From assembly GCF_010092445.1 (NCBI RefSeq), contig NZ_CP048031.1, positions 4,847,032 through 4,911,031 on the forward strand: DNA of 64,000 nucleotides, written 5' to 3'. The notes beneath the pieces were generated by a model. It was not told where the DNA came from. It worked only from the letters and a program-made list of their open reading frames with translations, and ran no database searches. Of this stretch, positions 36,656 through 50,937 are shown in pieces (the first letter of the stretch is position 1; each line of letters opens with the position of its first letter). This stretch comes from Shewanella sp. Arc9-LZ. Lineage in GTDB: Bacteria > Pseudomonadota > Gammaproteobacteria > Enterobacterales > Shewanellaceae. The position numbers and the translations under genes were made by a program.

Positions 36656-36846
36656 CCATGATGAATATCACCATCGTTATATCTTCCTGTCAGCTTTATG
36701 CAATTAGACTTATTTTAGTGATATTGCCCCCCTAAGTGCACACAACGTCATCTCACAAGTTCATTGAAACAAAATTGATCTAGTTGATTAACTACTGCGT
36801 AACTAATGCTGAACTCAAAATGGTACACACCTAAAAGGAAGATAAA

Positions 36847-37344
36847 ATGTTAAAGAAAATATCTACGATACTGACTCTTGTAGTAGCTAGTTTAGCGTTC
36901 TCATCTGTTTCTTATGCCGAACATCATGGTATGAAAAAAGACATTGTTGATGTAGCGGTTGAAAATGGCTCGTTTACCACTCTCGTTGCTGCAGTTAAAG
37001 CAGCAGGACTTGTTGAAACGCTGAAAGGTGAAGGTCCATTTACGGTATTTGCACCAACAGATGATGCATTTGCAAAGTTGCCTGAAGGCACTGTCGAAAT
37101 GCTACTAAAACCAGAGAACAAAGATAAGCTTGTCGCGGTATTAACTTATCATGTTGTAGCTGGCAAAGTGTTAGCTGCTGATGTAGTTAAGCTAGATAGC
37201 GCAACAACAGTTGAAGGACAAACAGTTACCATTGAAGTAAAAGACGGTAATGTGATGGTAAACAATGCAAAAGTTATCATGACAGATGTTAACGCTAGCA
37301 ACGGTGTCATCCACGTGATTGACACAGTGCTACTACCTAAGTAA
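36847..37344 (+). CDS. Secreted fasciclin-domain protein
   Basis: A 165-residue protein with a signal peptide ([14 protein letters not shown], cleavage near residue 24) and a single fasciclin (FAS1) domain covering the rest. The H1 and H2 motifs are clear: [15 protein letters not shown] (about 64-78) and [13 protein letters not shown] at the C-terminus, with the conserved YHVVAGKV between. FAS1 domains are linked to adhesion or matrix contact; this small soluble form is common in aquatic bacteria and its exact task is unknown. AAGGAAG lies at good distance before the ATG. A hairpin follows at 37366-37397. Confidence 0.92.
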   Translation: MLKKISTILTLVVASLAFSSVSYAEHHGMKKDIVDVAVENGSFTTLVAAVKAAGLVETLKGEGPFTVFAPTDDAFAKLPEGTVEMLLKPENKDKLVAVLTYHVVAGKVLAADVVKLDSATTVEGQTVTIEVKDGNVMVNNAKVIMTDVNASNGVIHVIDTVLLPK

Positions 37345-37365
37345 TTACTAAGCAATTAATTACTG

Positions 37366-37397
37366 TCGGGGGCATAGGATACATTCCACGCCCCCGA
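37366..37397 (+). terminator. GC-rich hairpin after the fasciclin gene
   Basis: TCGGGGGC and GCCCCCGA form an eight-base stem with a 16-base loop, 21 bases after the stop. Only a loose T-rich stretch follows, so it may be a weak terminator. Between 37398 and 37682 I see nothing that looks like a gene. Confidence 0.55.
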
Positions 37398-37682
37398 TTC
37401 TGTTGTGCTGAACGATTTAAGCCAGCACACAATAGTAACTGATAATACCTTACTTATGAATTAGTTAACTGGCTGCCAAGACAGCTTAATAACCATATTT
37501 AAACAATCCTCAATAGCCTTCAACGACTCCAATAGTATCTTTAATTAGCTAAACCCCATTTTAAACTGGGGCGGCGATAATCTTCGTCGGGAATAAAATG
37601 CCCCTATCGAAATAGACAGATTTAACAACCAGACTATTAATGGTCAATTATCCCATTACGCTATAATATTATTTCACCCAAT

Positions 37683-37710
37683 AAAAACGGCTTCCTAAGA
37701 AACCGTTTTT
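37683..37710 (-). terminator. Terminator of glmS
   Basis: AAAAACGG and CCGTTTTT, with inner TTC/GAA pairs around CTAA, lie 27 bases beyond the glmS stop. On the minus strand the stem is followed by Ts. Confidence 0.82.
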
Positions 37711-37737
37711 ATTAAAATTAACAATTAAATCAAAACC

Positions 37738-39567
37738 TTACTCAACTGTAACTGATTTAGCTAAATTGCGAGGTTGGTCTACATCAGTACCTTTAATTAA
37801 TGCCACATGATATGACAATAACTGTAATGGAATAGTGTAAATTAACGGTGCCATGAACTGATCACAATGTGGTACCTGGATCACTTTCATGGTGTCGTCT
37901 GATTCAAACTCAGCATCAACATCGGCAAACACATACATTAGTCCGCCACGAGCACGCACTTCTTCAACGTTCGATTTAAGCTTTTCGAGTAATTCATTGT
38001 TTGGCGCAACCACGATAACTGGCATATCGGCATCAATCAAAGCTAATGGACCGTGCTTTAACTCACCAGATGCGTAAGCTTCTGCGTGAATGTATGAAAT
38101 CTCTTTTAGCTTTAATGCACCTTCCATAGCGATGGGGTATTGATCACCACGGCCTAAGAATAATGCATGTTGTTTGTCGGCAAAGTCTTCTGCTAATTCT
38201 GCAATTGCATCATTTAAGCCAAGTGCTTGTTCCACTTTTGCTGGCATTGATAACAAGCTTTGAGTAATAGCCGCTTCCATGTCGCTAGACATGCCATTAT
38301 GACGGCCAATAACCGTTGTTAACATTAACAAGCCAGCTAGTTGAACGGTAAAGGCTTTAGTTGATGCAACACCAATTTCTACGCCAGCTTTCATCATGTA
38401 AGCCATGTCAGATTCACGTACTAACGATGAACCAGCTGAGTTACAAATAGTTAAGGTGGCTTTGTAGCCCATTTCTTTTGCTAGGCGCATTGCCGCTAAA
38501 GTATCAGCTGTTTCACCAGACTGTGAAATAGTCACTAACAAGCTATTTGGGAACAGGTGCGATTTGCGGTAGCGGAACTCAGATGCAATTTCAACATTAC
38601 ACGATACGCCAGCCCAATCTTCTAACCAGTAACGCGCGGCCATACCTGCATGATAACTGGTACCGCAGGCAATAATTTGCACGTGTTTAATGTCTTTTAA
38701 AAATTCAGCAGCATTTTCACCAAAAGCTGAATCTAAAACCTTACCCCCCGCAATACGACCCTCTAGAGTATGTGTAATGGCGGTTGGTTGCTCGTAAATC
38801 TCTTTCAGCATGTAGTGACGGTATTCACCTTTGTCACCGGCATCATGAGTCACTTCAGACTCTTTCATTTCGCGCTGAACGGCGTTGCCATTAACGTCAA
38901 AAATGTTAACTTCACGGCGCGTAATTTCAGCAACGTCACCTTCTTCTAAAAAGGCAAATGAACGTGTTACAGGTAACAGTGCTAGTTGATCAGAGGCAAC
39001 AAAGTTTTCACCTAAACCGTAACCAATCACTAATGGGCTTCCGCTACGGGCAACAACCATACGTTCGCTATCACGACGGTCGATAACAACTGTACCATAG
39101 GCACCTTCAAGCTGTTTTACTGTCGCTTGTACTGCCACTAATAATGTCGCTGCTGTCTTTAGTTCATGATGAACAAGGTGACAAATAACTTCGGTGTCGG
39201 TGTCTGATGAAAATACATAACCTAAACCTTTTAACATCTGGCGCAATTTACCGTGGTTTTCAATAATACCGTTATGAACAACGGCAATATCACCTTCAGA
39301 TAAATGTGGGTGTGCATTGCGTTCGCTTGGCTCACCATGAGTTGCCCAACGAGTATGGGCAATACCGGTGCCGCCACTTAACGGTGCGGCATCAAGTGCA
39401 GACGACAACTCTTGTACTTTACCAACGCGGCGAGTACGGCTTAACTCACCTTGATGGATAACAGCAATGCCAGCTGAGTCATAACCACGGTATTCTAGAC
39501 GACGTAAGCCCTCTACTAAAATTTCTGCAACATCCCTTTGCGCCACTGCGCCTACGATTCCACACAT
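37738..39567 (-). CDS. glmS: Glutamine--fructose-6-phosphate aminotransferase (isomerizing)
   Basis: First committed enzyme of amino-sugar synthesis: makes glucosamine 6-phosphate from fructose 6-phosphate and glutamine. At 609 residues it matches the family. Cys2 ([12 protein letters not shown]) is the N-terminal amidotransferase nucleophile. [16 protein letters not shown] (about 74-89) binds glutamine. Two SIS sugar-isomerase domains follow (from about 285 with CGTSYHAGM and SQSGETADT, and from about 460 with [29 protein letters not shown]). The C-terminus ends [11 protein letters not shown], as expected. It lies downstream of glmU and a DeoR regulator in the same direction, an arrangement seen in Shewanella-like genomes. 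I see no conserved glmS leader. Confidence 0.97.
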   Translation of the reverse strand: MCGIVGAVAQRDVAEILVEGLRRLEYRGYDSAGIAVIHQGELSRTRRVGKVQELSSALDAAPLSGGTGIAHTRWATHGEPSERNAHPHLSEGDIAVVHNGIIENHGKLRQMLKGLGYVFSSDTDTEVICHLVHHELKTAATLLVAVQATVKQLEGAYGTVVIDRRDSERMVVARSGSPLVIGYGLGENFVASDQLALLPVTRSFAFLEEGDVAEITRREVNIFDVNGNAVQREMKESEVTHDAGDKGEYRHYMLKEIYEQPTAITHTLEGRIAGGKVLDSAFGENAAEFLKDIKHVQIIACGTSYHAGMAARYWLEDWAGVSCNVEIASEFRYRKSHLFPNSLLVTISQSGETADTLAAMRLAKEMGYKATLTICNSAGSSLVRESDMAYMMKAGVEIGVASTKAFTVQLAGLLMLTTVIGRHNGMSSDMEAAITQSLLSMPAKVEQALGLNDAIAELAEDFADKQHALFLGRGDQYPIAMEGALKLKEISYIHAEAYASGELKHGPLALIDADMPVIVVAPNNELLEKLKSNVEEVRARGGLMYVFADVDAEFESDDTMKVIQVPHCDQFMAPLIYTIPLQLLSYHVALIKGTDVDQPRNLAKSVTVE

Positions 39568-39604
39568 GTTAGTTGTTTCCTTTACTGTTTCAATTTAATT
39601 TTGT

Positions 39605-40375
39605 TTACTTAGTGTATGGCGCGAGTATGACTCTGACGCCATGCGCTGAAATAGTGTTAACGGCTTCTTGGGTGATGTTGTCGTCGGTAACTAAGACATT
39701 AACCACATCCCAAGGTAATTCTAGATTAGGGATCCGTCGGCCAATTTTAGTCGACTCTAATAACACCACGACTTCACGAGACATTTCAGCCATTACTTTA
39801 CTTAAGCCGGTTAGTTCGTTAAATGTGGTGGTGCCACGATCGAGATCAATGCCGTCGGCACCGATAAAAAGTTGGTCGAAGTTATATGAACGTAATACTT
39901 GCTCTGCCACTTGGCCCTGAAAAGACTCTGAGTGAGGGTCCCAGGTGCCACCGGTCATCAATAATGTCGGCTCATTTTCAAGTTCATGAATGGCGTTTGC
40001 CAATTGCAATGAATTAGTCATCACCACCAAGCCGCGCTTGTCATTTAGCTGTTGCACAAGACCTGAAGTCGTACTGCCGCTGTCAATAATAATTCGGTTA
40101 TGATCACGAATAAGCTCAGCGGCTTTAGCTGCTATAGCTTGCTTGTTTAAAGACAGTTTTTCATTGGTAATTTGAGTCATTTCTTGAGGTACAGGCACCG
40201 CACCACCATAACGTCGTAACAATAGCCCATGAGTTTCAAGCATGGCTAAGTCTTTGCGAATAGTGACTTCTGAAGTGGCAAATAGATTTGCTAGCTCATC
40301 GACACTGACTTCGCCTTGTTCATTAACCAATTTAATAATCGAGTGGCGACGTTGCTGGGTGTTACGTTTAGTCAT
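39605..40375 (-). CDS. DeoR-family transcriptional regulator of the glm region
   Basis: A 256-residue regulator with a DeoR helix-turn-helix (about residues 6-58; GEVSVDELANLFATSEVTIRKDLAML, then LLRRYGGAV) and a C-terminal sugar-phosphate sensing domain with IIDSGSTTSGLVQQL (about 92-106) and FIGADGIDLDRG (about 165-176). Such regulators bind phosphosugars. The gene lies 37 bases before glmS on the same strand, so it probably controls glmS in response to an amino-sugar phosphate. It is preceded by the glmU terminator, so it and glmS form one unit. Confidence 0.88.
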   Translation of the reverse strand: MTKRNTQQRRHSIIKLVNEQGEVSVDELANLFATSEVTIRKDLAMLETHGLLLRRYGGAVPVPQEMTQITNEKLSLNKQAIAAKAAELIRDHNRIIIDSGSTTSGLVQQLNDKRGLVVMTNSLQLANAIHELENEPTLLMTGGTWDPHSESFQGQVAEQVLRSYNFDQLFIGADGIDLDRGTTTFNELTGLSKVMAEMSREVVVLLESTKIGRRIPNLELPWDVVNVLVTDDNITQEAVNTISAHGVRVILAPYTK

Positions 40376-40477
40376 TTAAATTAACTATCTTTCATATAAG
40401 TTTCGAAACGAAAGATATTTTAGCACCAAATGAAACTTTATCTAGATCTTATCGCTCAAAAATTGAAATAAAAGTAC

Positions 40478-40509
40478 AAAAAAAGCCTCTGACATATGCA
40501 GAGGCTTTT
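40478..40509 (-). terminator. Terminator of glmU
   Basis: AAAAGCCTCTG and CAGAGGCTTTT form an eleven-base stem with an eight-base loop; on the minus strand a further T run follows. It lies 20 bases after the glmU stop. Confidence 0.88.
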
Positions 40510-40529
40510 AGATTTTAGAATATTAAAGC

Positions 40530-41894
40530 TTATTTTTTTATTTTAACTGGACGTTGCCAACCGGTAATATGACGCTGTTTAACGCGTGTAATCACCAGTT
40601 CATTTTCAGCAACATCTTTGGTTATAGTTGAGCCGGCACCTAACGTGGCATTTTTGCCTATGGTAACAGGCGCAACTAACTGGGTATCACTACCGACGAA
40701 TACACCATCCTCAATAGTAGTAATAAACTTATTGGCACCGTCATAGTTACAGGTAATCGTACCAGCACCGATATTAACGCCTGCGCCAATTTGTGCATCG
40801 CCTAAATAAGCCAAGTGGCCTGCTTTTGAACCTTTACCTAATACACTCTTTTTAATTTCAACAAAGTTGCCTATATGAGCATCTTCTTTAAGCTCTGCCC
40901 CTGGGCGTAAGCGAGCAAAAGGTCCTGCGCTCGCAGCTTGTCCAAGCTTAGCGCCTTCAACGATAGTATAAGGTTTAATTTCGGCATTATCGGCAATGTC
41001 GCAATCAATCAAAATAGCACCAGCACCAATTGTGACGTTATTACCTAAGGTCACTTGACCTTGAAAAATAACGTTAACATCAATCATCACATCCATACCA
41101 ACAGTCACGTTACCGCGAATATCAATACGGGCAGGGTCGCGTAAATTAGCGCCTTCAAGCATCATTTTTTCAGCAGCTCGAGCTTGGTAAGCTCGCTCTA
41201 ACTGCGCAAGTTGTACGCGGTTATTAGCACCTTCAACTTCAATAGCTGATTGTGGTTGTGAGGTAGTAATTTCAACACCATCGGCATTAGCCATGGCGAT
41301 AATGTCAGTTAAATAGTATTCGCCTTGAGCATTATTATTAGATAAACGATTTAACCATGCTTTTAACTGTTTACCGGGTACCGCCATAATGCCGGTATTC
41401 ACTTCGTTAATAGCTAACTGCTCAGCATTAGCATCTTTTTGTTCAATAATTCCGACTACTTTACCCTGTTCACGAACTATACGACCGTAACCTGTTGGAT
41501 TAGGTAAATAGACCGTTAAGATAGCAAGACCATTAGCAGGACGAACGGCCAATAAAGCTTCTAAGGTCGATTGTTGAATTAGTGGCACATCACCATAAAG
41601 AATCAATACCGTGTCGTCGTCGTTAATATTTGGATTAGCTTGGGCAACGGCATGGCCAGTTCCCAGTTGCTCTGCTTGCAATACCCAATTTAATGCTTGC
41701 TCACCTAAAGCCGCTTGTAATTTATCTGCACCATAGCCATACACTAATTGAATAGCCGATGACCCTAAAGAATTGGCAGTATCAATAACGTGTTGCACCA
41801 TACTTTTATGGGCAATGGGATGCAGCACTTTAGGCAGATCTGAGCGCATCCGAGTTCCTTTTCCTGCAGCTAAGATCACAACATTTAACGACAT
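40530..41894 (-). CDS. glmU: Bifunctional N-acetylglucosamine-1-phosphate uridyltransferase / glucosamine-1-phosphate acetyltransferase
   Basis: Makes UDP-GlcNAc for peptidoglycan and LPS. The 454 residues divide into an N-terminal pyrophosphorylase domain ([18 protein letters not shown] at about 11-28; YGDVPL near 103) and a C-terminal left-handed beta-helix acetyltransferase (from about 250, with many hexapeptide repeats, and [25 protein letters not shown] with its conserved Asn-Tyr-Asp near 385). The start is the ATG at 41894 with AAAGGA upstream; the longer frame to 41954 adds an unrelated leader. It is separated by its own terminators from the atp operon above and the DeoR gene below. 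Confidence 0.97.
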   Translation of the reverse strand: MSLNVVILAAGKGTRMRSDLPKVLHPIAHKSMVQHVIDTANSLGSSAIQLVYGYGADKLQAALGEQALNWVLQAEQLGTGHAVAQANPNINDDDTVLILYGDVPLIQQSTLEALLAVRPANGLAILTVYLPNPTGYGRIVREQGKVVGIIEQKDANAEQLAINEVNTGIMAVPGKQLKAWLNRLSNNNAQGEYYLTDIIAMANADGVEITTSQPQSAIEVEGANNRVQLAQLERAYQARAAEKMMLEGANLRDPARIDIRGNVTVGMDVMIDVNVIFQGQVTLGNNVTIGAGAILIDCDIADNAEIKPYTIVEGAKLGQAASAGPFARLRPGAELKEDAHIGNFVEIKKSVLGKGSKAGHLAYLGDAQIGAGVNIGAGTITCNYDGANKFITTIEDGVFVGSDTQLVAPVTIGKNATLGAGSTITKDVAENELVITRVKQRHITGWQRPVKIKK

Positions 41895-41994
41895 TGAGCA
41901 TTCCTTTAATGAACAGATAGAGATTTGCAGACATTTTAGCGGAATACGAACCAAAGTGAAAATAAAGGCGCTAAGTTAGCCAGTAATAGGCAAT

Positions 41995-42024
41995 AAAAAA
42001 GGCGACTCTTACGAGTCGCCTTTT
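41995..42024 (-). terminator. Terminator of the ATP synthase operon
   Basis: AAGGCGACTC and GAGTCGCCTT form a ten-base stem with a TTAC loop and flanking A and T runs. It lies just after the atpC stop and ends the whole atp operon. Confidence 0.93.
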
Positions 42025-42042
42025 AAGCGTCAAATAATCAGA

Positions 42043-42471
42043 TTATCTGGTGATATTTTTCTTGATGCATTCAACAACACGTAATTGAGCCATAGATTTG
42101 GCTAATTCGATTGCAGCAGCTTCATAATTGAAGTCAGTGCCGGCATTAGCAATTGCTTGCTCTGCACGTTCTTTGGCTTCTAAAGCAGCTTTCTCATCAA
42201 TATCATCGGCACGTAATGCTACATCAGCAAGCACTGAAATTGCAGTAGGTTGTACTTCAAGTAAACCACCTGATAAATACAACACTTCTTCACTGCCATC
42301 TTGCTTGATAAAGCGCGCCATACCAGGCTTGATTTTTGTCAGTAACGCAACATGGTTAGGCATAATACCTAACTCACCTTCAGCACCATTAACTTCTAAA
42401 AAGCTAACTTGGCCATGGAAGATGCTGTTTTCGGCACTAACAATATCAAGTTGGACTGTTTTGGCTGCCAT
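42043..42471 (-). CDS. atpC: ATP synthase F1 epsilon subunit
   Basis: Central-stalk subunit that couples rotation to catalysis and can inhibit hydrolysis. It has 142 residues: an N-terminal beta sandwich ([35 protein letters not shown]) and a C-terminal helical hairpin. I use the ATG at 42471, which follows AAGGAG, rather than the TTG one codon earlier. Last gene of the operon, directly before the terminator. Confidence 0.96.
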   Translation of the reverse strand: MAAKTVQLDIVSAENSIFHGQVSFLEVNGAEGELGIMPNHVALLTKIKPGMARFIKQDGSEEVLYLSGGLLEVQPTAISVLADVALRADDIDEKAALEAKERAEQAIANAGTDFNYEAAAIELAKSMAQLRVVECIKKNITR

Positions 42472-42507
42472 CAAGTTCTCCTTAAAGAACTAAGCTTTAC
42501 GGCCTAG

Positions 42508-44795
<2,288 letters not shown>

Positions 44796-44848
44796 CTCTA
44801 CTCTCCAATCTGGGACCTGAGGTGCCTAATGACACCCCGTGTTCATTA

Positions 44849-46390
44849 TTACCAGGTTTGGGTTTCAATGAACTTGTCCATGCCTGCCTTTAACTCACCT
44901 TCGATATCAGCGTTATAATCGCCAGTAGCATTGATGGTGTTCATTAGGTCAGCATGTTGACTGTTCATGTATGAAAGCAGAGAGGCCTCGAAGCGACCGA
45001 TTTCATTTAAAGCAACACCTTTAAGGTAGCCTTTTTCAGCTGCGAAAATAGACACAGACTGGGCAGCAACGCTCATAGGAGCATATTGCTTTTGCTTCAT
45101 TAATTCGGTTACACGCTCACCATGCTCAAGTTGAGCACGAGTTGCATCATCTAAATCAGACGCAAACTGTGAGAACGCAGCAAGCTCTCGATACTGTGCA
45201 AGTGCAGTACGAATACCGCCAGACAGTTTCTTGATGATTTTAGTCTGCGCAGCACCACCAACACGAGAAACTGAAATACCTGGGTTAACTGCTGGACGTA
45301 GTCCAGAGTTAAACAAATCAGTCTCAAGGAAGATTTGACCATCTGTAATAGAAATTACGTTAGTCGGTACGAACGCTGATACATCACCAGCTTGGGTTTC
45401 AATAATAGGCAAAGCGGTTAACGAACCGGTTTTACCTGTTACTGCACCTTTAGTGAACTTTTCTACATAATTCACGTTTACGCGTGAAGCACGCTCTAAT
45501 AAACGAGAGTGTAGATAAAAAACATCACCTGGGTATGCTTCACGTCCTGGTGGACGCTTTAATAGTAGTGAAATTTGACGATAAGCAACTGCTTGCTTAG
45601 ACAAATCATCATATACGATTAAAGAATCTTCACCGCGGTCACGGAAGTATTCACCCATAGAACAACCAGAATATGGCGCTAAATATTGTAGTGCGGCAGC
45701 TTCAGAAGCTGAGGCAACAACAACAATAGTGTTAGCTAATGCACCATGTTCTTCAAGCTTGCGTACTACGTTAGCGATGGTAGAAGCTTTCTGACCAATA
45801 GCTACATAGACACACTTAATACCTGACTCTTTCTGGTTGATAATTGCATCGATTGCCATCGCTGTTTTACCAGTCTGACGGTCACCAATAATCAATTCAC
45901 GTTGACCACGACCAATAGGGATCATGGCATCAACGGCTTTATAACCAGTTTGAATTGGTTGTGATACTGACTTACGTTCAATAACACCTGGGGCAATCAC
46001 TTCAACAGGAGAGAAACCATCGTTGTCGATAGGTCCTTTTCCGTCAATAGGCTCACCTAGAGTGTTAACAACGCGGCCAAGTAGACCACGACCCACCGGT
46101 ACTTCAAGAATACGACCAGTGGTTCTTACTTTATCGCCTTCTGCTAAATTAGCATAAGGCCCCATTACTACGGCGCCGACAGAATCACGTTCTAAATTCA
46201 ACGCGATTGCAAAACAGCCACCAGGCAGTTCGATCATTTCACCTTGCATTACATCGGCTAGGCCGTTAATGCGAATGATGCCGTCACTTACTGCAACGAT
46301 TGTACCTTCGTTGCGAGCTTCACTAACGACGTCGAACTGCTGGATCCGCTGCTTAATCAGATCGCTGATTTCAGTGGAATTCAGTTGCAT
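44849..46390 (-). CDS. atpA: ATP synthase F1 alpha subunit
   Basis: Nucleotide-binding, largely regulatory subunit, 513 residues, the same length as the E. coli protein. The P-loop is [14 protein letters not shown] near residue 169; the alpha/beta signature [13 protein letters not shown] lies near 365, with the arginine finger in its SVSRVG. The ATG at 46390 follows GGGAG; the TTG two codons upstream is rejected. Confidence 0.98.
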   Translation of the reverse strand: MQLNSTEISDLIKQRIQQFDVVSEARNEGTIVAVSDGIIRINGLADVMQGEMIELPGGCFAIALNLERDSVGAVVMGPYANLAEGDKVRTTGRILEVPVGRGLLGRVVNTLGEPIDGKGPIDNDGFSPVEVIAPGVIERKSVSQPIQTGYKAVDAMIPIGRGQRELIIGDRQTGKTAMAIDAIINQKESGIKCVYVAIGQKASTIANVVRKLEEHGALANTIVVVASASEAAALQYLAPYSGCSMGEYFRDRGEDSLIVYDDLSKQAVAYRQISLLLKRPPGREAYPGDVFYLHSRLLERASRVNVNYVEKFTKGAVTGKTGSLTALPIIETQAGDVSAFVPTNVISITDGQIFLETDLFNSGLRPAVNPGISVSRVGGAAQTKIIKKLSGGIRTALAQYRELAAFSQFASDLDDATRAQLEHGERVTELMKQKQYAPMSVAAQSVSIFAAEKGYLKGVALNEIGRFEASLLSYMNSQHADLMNTINATGDYNADIEGELKAGMDKFIETQTW

Positions 46391-46404
46391 GCTCAAACTC
46401 CCAA

Positions 46405-46938
46405 TTACGACTGCAGCTTTTCAGACAAACGCGATAACTTACCGCTTACCGAGCCATCAATGACTAGGTCGCCTGATTTAATAATTACACCGCCAATAAG
46501 CGATGCGTCGATGCTGCAATTCAGCTTAACTTTGCGTGCGAGACGTTTCTCTAAAGAAACACTAATTTGCTGCTGTTGCTCAGAGCTTAGCTCAGTAGCA
46601 GAAACCACATCGGCTTCAACTTCTTTTGCCCACTCATTACGGTATTCAGCAAAAAGTAGCGATACTGTTGACAGTATCCCTAAACGACCGTTTTCAGCCA
46701 TTACCTTTATCAGGTTTTGACCTTGCTCATTGACTTGCTCACCGCATACTTTTATAAAAAGTGAGGCAAGTTGTGTACTCGCGAGAGTACCATTAAGCAG
46801 TGGCTTTATTGATTCGTTTTCACTTACCAATGAAGCGAAAGTTAACATTTCTGTCCAACTTTCTACTGCTTTATGCTCAACAGCAAAATCAAAAGCTGCC
46901 TTTGCGTAAGGGCGAGCGATGGTGCTTAATTCAGCCAT
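46405..46938 (-). CDS. atpH: ATP synthase F1 delta subunit
   Basis: Peripheral-stalk cap that joins F1 to the b subunits. Its 177 residues equal the E. coli length. The N-terminal helical domain starts [18 protein letters not shown], and the C-terminal domain includes [21 protein letters not shown], the usual OSCP/delta signature. It ends 14 bases before atpA. Confidence 0.97.
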   Translation of the reverse strand: MAELSTIARPYAKAAFDFAVEHKAVESWTEMLTFASLVSENESIKPLLNGTLASTQLASLFIKVCGEQVNEQGQNLIKVMAENGRLGILSTVSLLFAEYRNEWAKEVEADVVSATELSSEQQQQISVSLEKRLARKVKLNCSIDASLIGGVIIKSGDLVIDGSVSGKLSRLSEKLQS

Positions 46939-46954
46939 AACTCAACTCCCTTAA

Positions 46955-47425
46955 TCAAATTTCAGCAACAAGTTTATTAACTATGTCACTGTGGGCTTCT
47001 GGATCTATCACGCGTTCAAGAATTTTCTCTGCACCAGCGATAGCTAGTAGAGCAACTTGCTTACGCAAATCATCTTTCACGCGATTACGTTCGTTTTCAA
47101 TTTCTGCTTGACCCTGGGCGATAATTTTAGCTCGCTCAGTTTGCGCTTCAACTTTAGCTTCTTCAACGATTTGAGCCTTACGCTTATTAGCTTGCTCAAT
47201 AATTTCGTTGGCAGTTACTTTTGCTTCTTTTAGTTGCTCAGTAGCTTTAATTTGTGCTAACTCTAGATCTTTTGCTGCACGGCCGGCATCAGCCAGACCA
47301 TCAGCAATTTTCTTCTGGCGTTCTTCGATGGCATTCATCAACGGAGGCCATACAAACTTCATGCAAAACCACACGAAGAGAATAAAGGCAACCGTCTGAC
47401 CGAATAGGGTAGCGTTGAAATTCAC
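46955..47425 (-). CDS. atpF: ATP synthase Fo b subunit
   Basis: Peripheral stator stalk, 156 residues. One N-terminal membrane helix (about residues 5-25, [22 protein letters not shown]) precedes a long charged coiled coil that reaches the delta subunit. Length and order match the E. coli gene. Confidence 0.97.
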   Translation of the reverse strand: MNFNATLFGQTVAFILFVWFCMKFVWPPLMNAIEERQKKIADGLADAGRAAKDLELAQIKATEQLKEAKVTANEIIEQANKRKAQIVEEAKVEAQTERAKIIAQGQAEIENERNRVKDDLRKQVALLAIAGAEKILERVIDPEAHSDIVNKLVAEI

Positions 47426-47462
47426 AACAGCCTCCTAGTTAGATTAAAGACAGAAGCGTTAG

Positions 47463-47741
<279 letters not shown>

Positions 47742-47779
47742 TTATTAATGATTTAGGTCAAAAAAATTTTCGGTTACCC

Positions 47780-48577
<798 letters not shown>

Positions 48578-48586
48578 TCATCCCAC

Positions 48587-48976
48587 TTAACTTTGCTTGA
48601 AATATAAAGGTGCTATCCAATGTACAACTAACACTAATGAGTAACAGGTAAAAAGCGGCATAAATCCAACTTTTATATTGATAAACACTAACGAAAATAA
48701 TGCAATGGTTAATAGCATCTTTACCGCTTCCCCCCAGTAAAAGCTTTTAATCACTTTTGCTGCAGAGCTTGCCCCACTATGTGAGAAAGCTAGGGTTGCG
48801 AATACAAAATTAGGAAGTACAGCAATTACGCCACCTGCTAGCGCAGATAGGCCATACTGTGCTCCCCACATAACGAAAAATAGTGTTGAAATAATACACG
48901 CGACTGTCGCTTGTACCAGCACTAATTTATAGGCTGTTAACCTGCCACGACGCGCTAAAACATTACCCAACTTCAT
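48587..48976 (-). CDS. atpI: ATP synthase assembly protein I
   Basis: Small hydrophobic protein of 129 residues with four predicted membrane helices that assists c-ring assembly. It begins with a basic stretch (GNVLARRGRLTAYKL), contains the conserved YGLSALAGGVIAVLPNFVFA segment, and opens the operon, 12 bases before atpB. A promoter is visible about 80 bases upstream. Confidence 0.92.
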   Translation of the reverse strand: MKLGNVLARRGRLTAYKLVLVQATVACIISTLFFVMWGAQYGLSALAGGVIAVLPNFVFATLAFSHSGASSAAKVIKSFYWGEAVKMLLTIALFSLVFINIKVGFMPLFTCYSLVLVVHWIAPLYFKQS

Positions 48977-49056
48977 ATCTCCGCATTATTGCCTTTCGCG
49001 GTCCTAATGTTAAATTTAATATATTAAACTAGCCTTAAGATTCAAAAAGCCTGCAA

Positions 49057-49084
49057 AGTATACCTTTTCGCGCTTTGTTTGCAA
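49057..49084 (-). promoter_or_regulatory. Sigma-70 promoter of the atp operon
   Basis: The minus strand reads TTGCAA, 16 bases, TATACT, about 80 bases upstream of atpI. Confidence 0.6.
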
Positions 49085-49195
49085 CTTTGATGATAGTAAA
49101 ACAACGATTTTACGCACGATTCAGCGCTAAATAATCAAAAACTAAAATTAGAGCTATGTCACAAACTTACTAATGAAATTGGTTTGTTGCACATT

Positions 49196-50077
49196 TCAGC
49201 GGATTTTACTTAAAATTCCGTCTAATTCAGCTAGATTCTGGTAATTTATTACAATTTTGCCTTTACCTTTACTGCCATGATTGATGGCAACCTTGGCACC
49301 GAGTCTTTCAATTAACTCTTGTTCTAAACGACTAACATCATGATCTTTAGCTGGTGTTTCGGCGTCTTTAGCCGGATTTAGGGCTTTATTAACTAATCGT
49401 TCAGTTTCTCGAACAGTCATTTCTTTTGAGGCCACTAATCGAGCTAAATTAGTCTGTTCATCGCCTTCTACCGCCAATAAAGCCCGCGCGTGGCCCATGT
49501 CGATATCACCATTTTCCAACAAACGTTTAACAGGCTCATTAAGGCTATTTAAACGCAATAAATTAGAAACACTAACACGGGATTTACCAACTGCATCAGC
49601 CACTTGTTGATGAGTTAATTCAAATTCTTCTAATAATCGTTGCAAGGCAATGGCTTCTTCCATTGCATTTAAATCTTCACGTTGAATATTCTCAATTAGC
49701 GCGATAGCGACCGCAGCATCATCAGCTACTTGCTTTACAATACACGGTACTTTATCAAGTTTGGCTAGTTGAGCGGCACGCCAACGACGTTCACCGGCAA
49801 TAATTTCATAATTAGTTGCAGATATTTTACGAATAATAATAGGTTGTATAACACCTTGAGCACGAATTGATTCAGCTAGCTCTTCTAGTGCTTCTGGCGA
49901 CATATCTTTACGTGGTTGATATTTACCTGGTTGTAATAAATCAAGATCAAGGTGTAGTAAGTCATTTAACGTTGCAGATTGCTGCTCTTCTACTTGATCA
50001 TTTTTACGACTAGCAGTATTACTATGGCTTAATAAGGCATCCAAGCCTTTACCTAAACCGCGTTTTTTTATGGTCAT
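49196..50077 (-). CDS. parB: Chromosome partitioning protein ParB
   Basis: CTP-dependent DNA clamp that loads at parS and spreads along the origin region. The 293 residues start KKRGLGKGLDALLS and contain the ParB nuclease-like CTPase domain (LQPGKYQPRKDMSPEALEEL near 50; GERRWRAAQLA near 95), a helix-turn-helix (THQQVADAVGKSRVSVSNLLRL near 150-172) and a C-terminal dimer domain. It follows parA after nine bases in the same operon. I did not find a full-consensus parS site in the window. Confidence 0.97.
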   Translation of the reverse strand: MTIKKRGLGKGLDALLSHSNTASRKNDQVEEQQSATLNDLLHLDLDLLQPGKYQPRKDMSPEALEELAESIRAQGVIQPIIIRKISATNYEIIAGERRWRAAQLAKLDKVPCIVKQVADDAAVAIALIENIQREDLNAMEEAIALQRLLEEFELTHQQVADAVGKSRVSVSNLLRLNSLNEPVKRLLENGDIDMGHARALLAVEGDEQTNLARLVASKEMTVRETERLVNKALNPAKDAETPAKDHDVSRLEQELIERLGAKVAINHGSKGKGKIVINYQNLAELDGILSKIR

Positions 50078-50086
50078 TTTTGTATC

Positions 50087-50875
50087 CTACGCTTGTTTTG
50101 GTTGAGTTTGCTGTTCTGCACGACGGATTATTTCACCAGCCAGGGCTAAATAGGCTTTGGCTCCGGCACTTGATTTGTCGTAATACATGGCAGGTGCACC
50201 AAAACTAGGTGCTTCAGCTAAACGAACATTTCGCGGTATGACAGTGCGATACACTTTCTCACCAAAATGCTGTTTGAGTTGATCAGATACATCATTAGAT
50301 AAACGATTACGCGGATCATACATAGTCCGCAAAATGCCTTCTATGCTTAATGTAGGGTTAACCATGGCGCCTAGCTTGGTAATAGTGTCAATTAACGCCG
50401 TTAAGCCTTCTAAGGCATAATATTCGCATTGCATTGGCACAAGTACAGAATCAGCAGCCGACATGGCATTTACAGTTAACATATTGAGTGATGGAGGGCA
50501 GTCAATAAAGATAAAGTCATAATCATCTTTGATCGGTGCTAATGCGTTGCGTAAACGGATCTCACGCGCATAAAATTCCATTAATTTAATTTCAGCAGCA
50601 GTGACATCACCATTACCCGCGATCAAATCATATTTACCTATGGTATTTTTAATGACTATTTCGGCAAAGGGTTTTTCTTCGACTAATAATTCATAAGCGG
50701 TGTTATCGACTTCATATTTATCGACACCACTGCCCATAGTCGCATTACCTTGAGGATCTAAATCGATCAACAACACTTTACGCTTTGTGGCGGCAAGTGA
50801 TGCGGCTAAATTAACGCAAGTTGTTGTTTTTCCAACGCCACCTTTCTGGTTGGCTACGGCAATGATTTTACCCAC
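50087..50875 (-). CDS. parA: Chromosome partitioning ATPase ParA
   Basis: Deviant-Walker ATPase of 262 residues that moves origin regions together with ParB. The Walker A reads NQKGGVGKTTTCVNLA (residues 9-24) with the signature first Lys. Walker A' is LLIDLDPQGNA near 36, and Walker B is FIFIDCPPSL near 115. Order mnmG-rsmG-parA-parB is the common bacterial origin arrangement. Confidence 0.97.
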   Translation of the reverse strand: MGKIIAVANQKGGVGKTTTCVNLAASLAATKRKVLLIDLDPQGNATMGSGVDKYEVDNTAYELLVEEKPFAEIVIKNTIGKYDLIAGNGDVTAAEIKLMEFYAREIRLRNALAPIKDDYDFIFIDCPPSLNMLTVNAMSAADSVLVPMQCEYYALEGLTALIDTITKLGAMVNPTLSIEGILRTMYDPRNRLSNDVSDQLKQHFGEKVYRTVIPRNVRLAEAPSFGAPAMYYDKSSAGAKAYLALAGEIIRRAEQQTQPKQA

Positions 50876-50937
50876 AATGTCATCCTGTCTTAAAGTTATT
50901 GATGTCCGGTTAGCTTAATTAGCGAAAGAAATGCGAG

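Noticed and set aside
41895-41954. Longer start for glmU
   Set aside because: The 20 added residues are not conserved in GlmU; the ATG at 41894 has a good ribosome site and gives the usual length.
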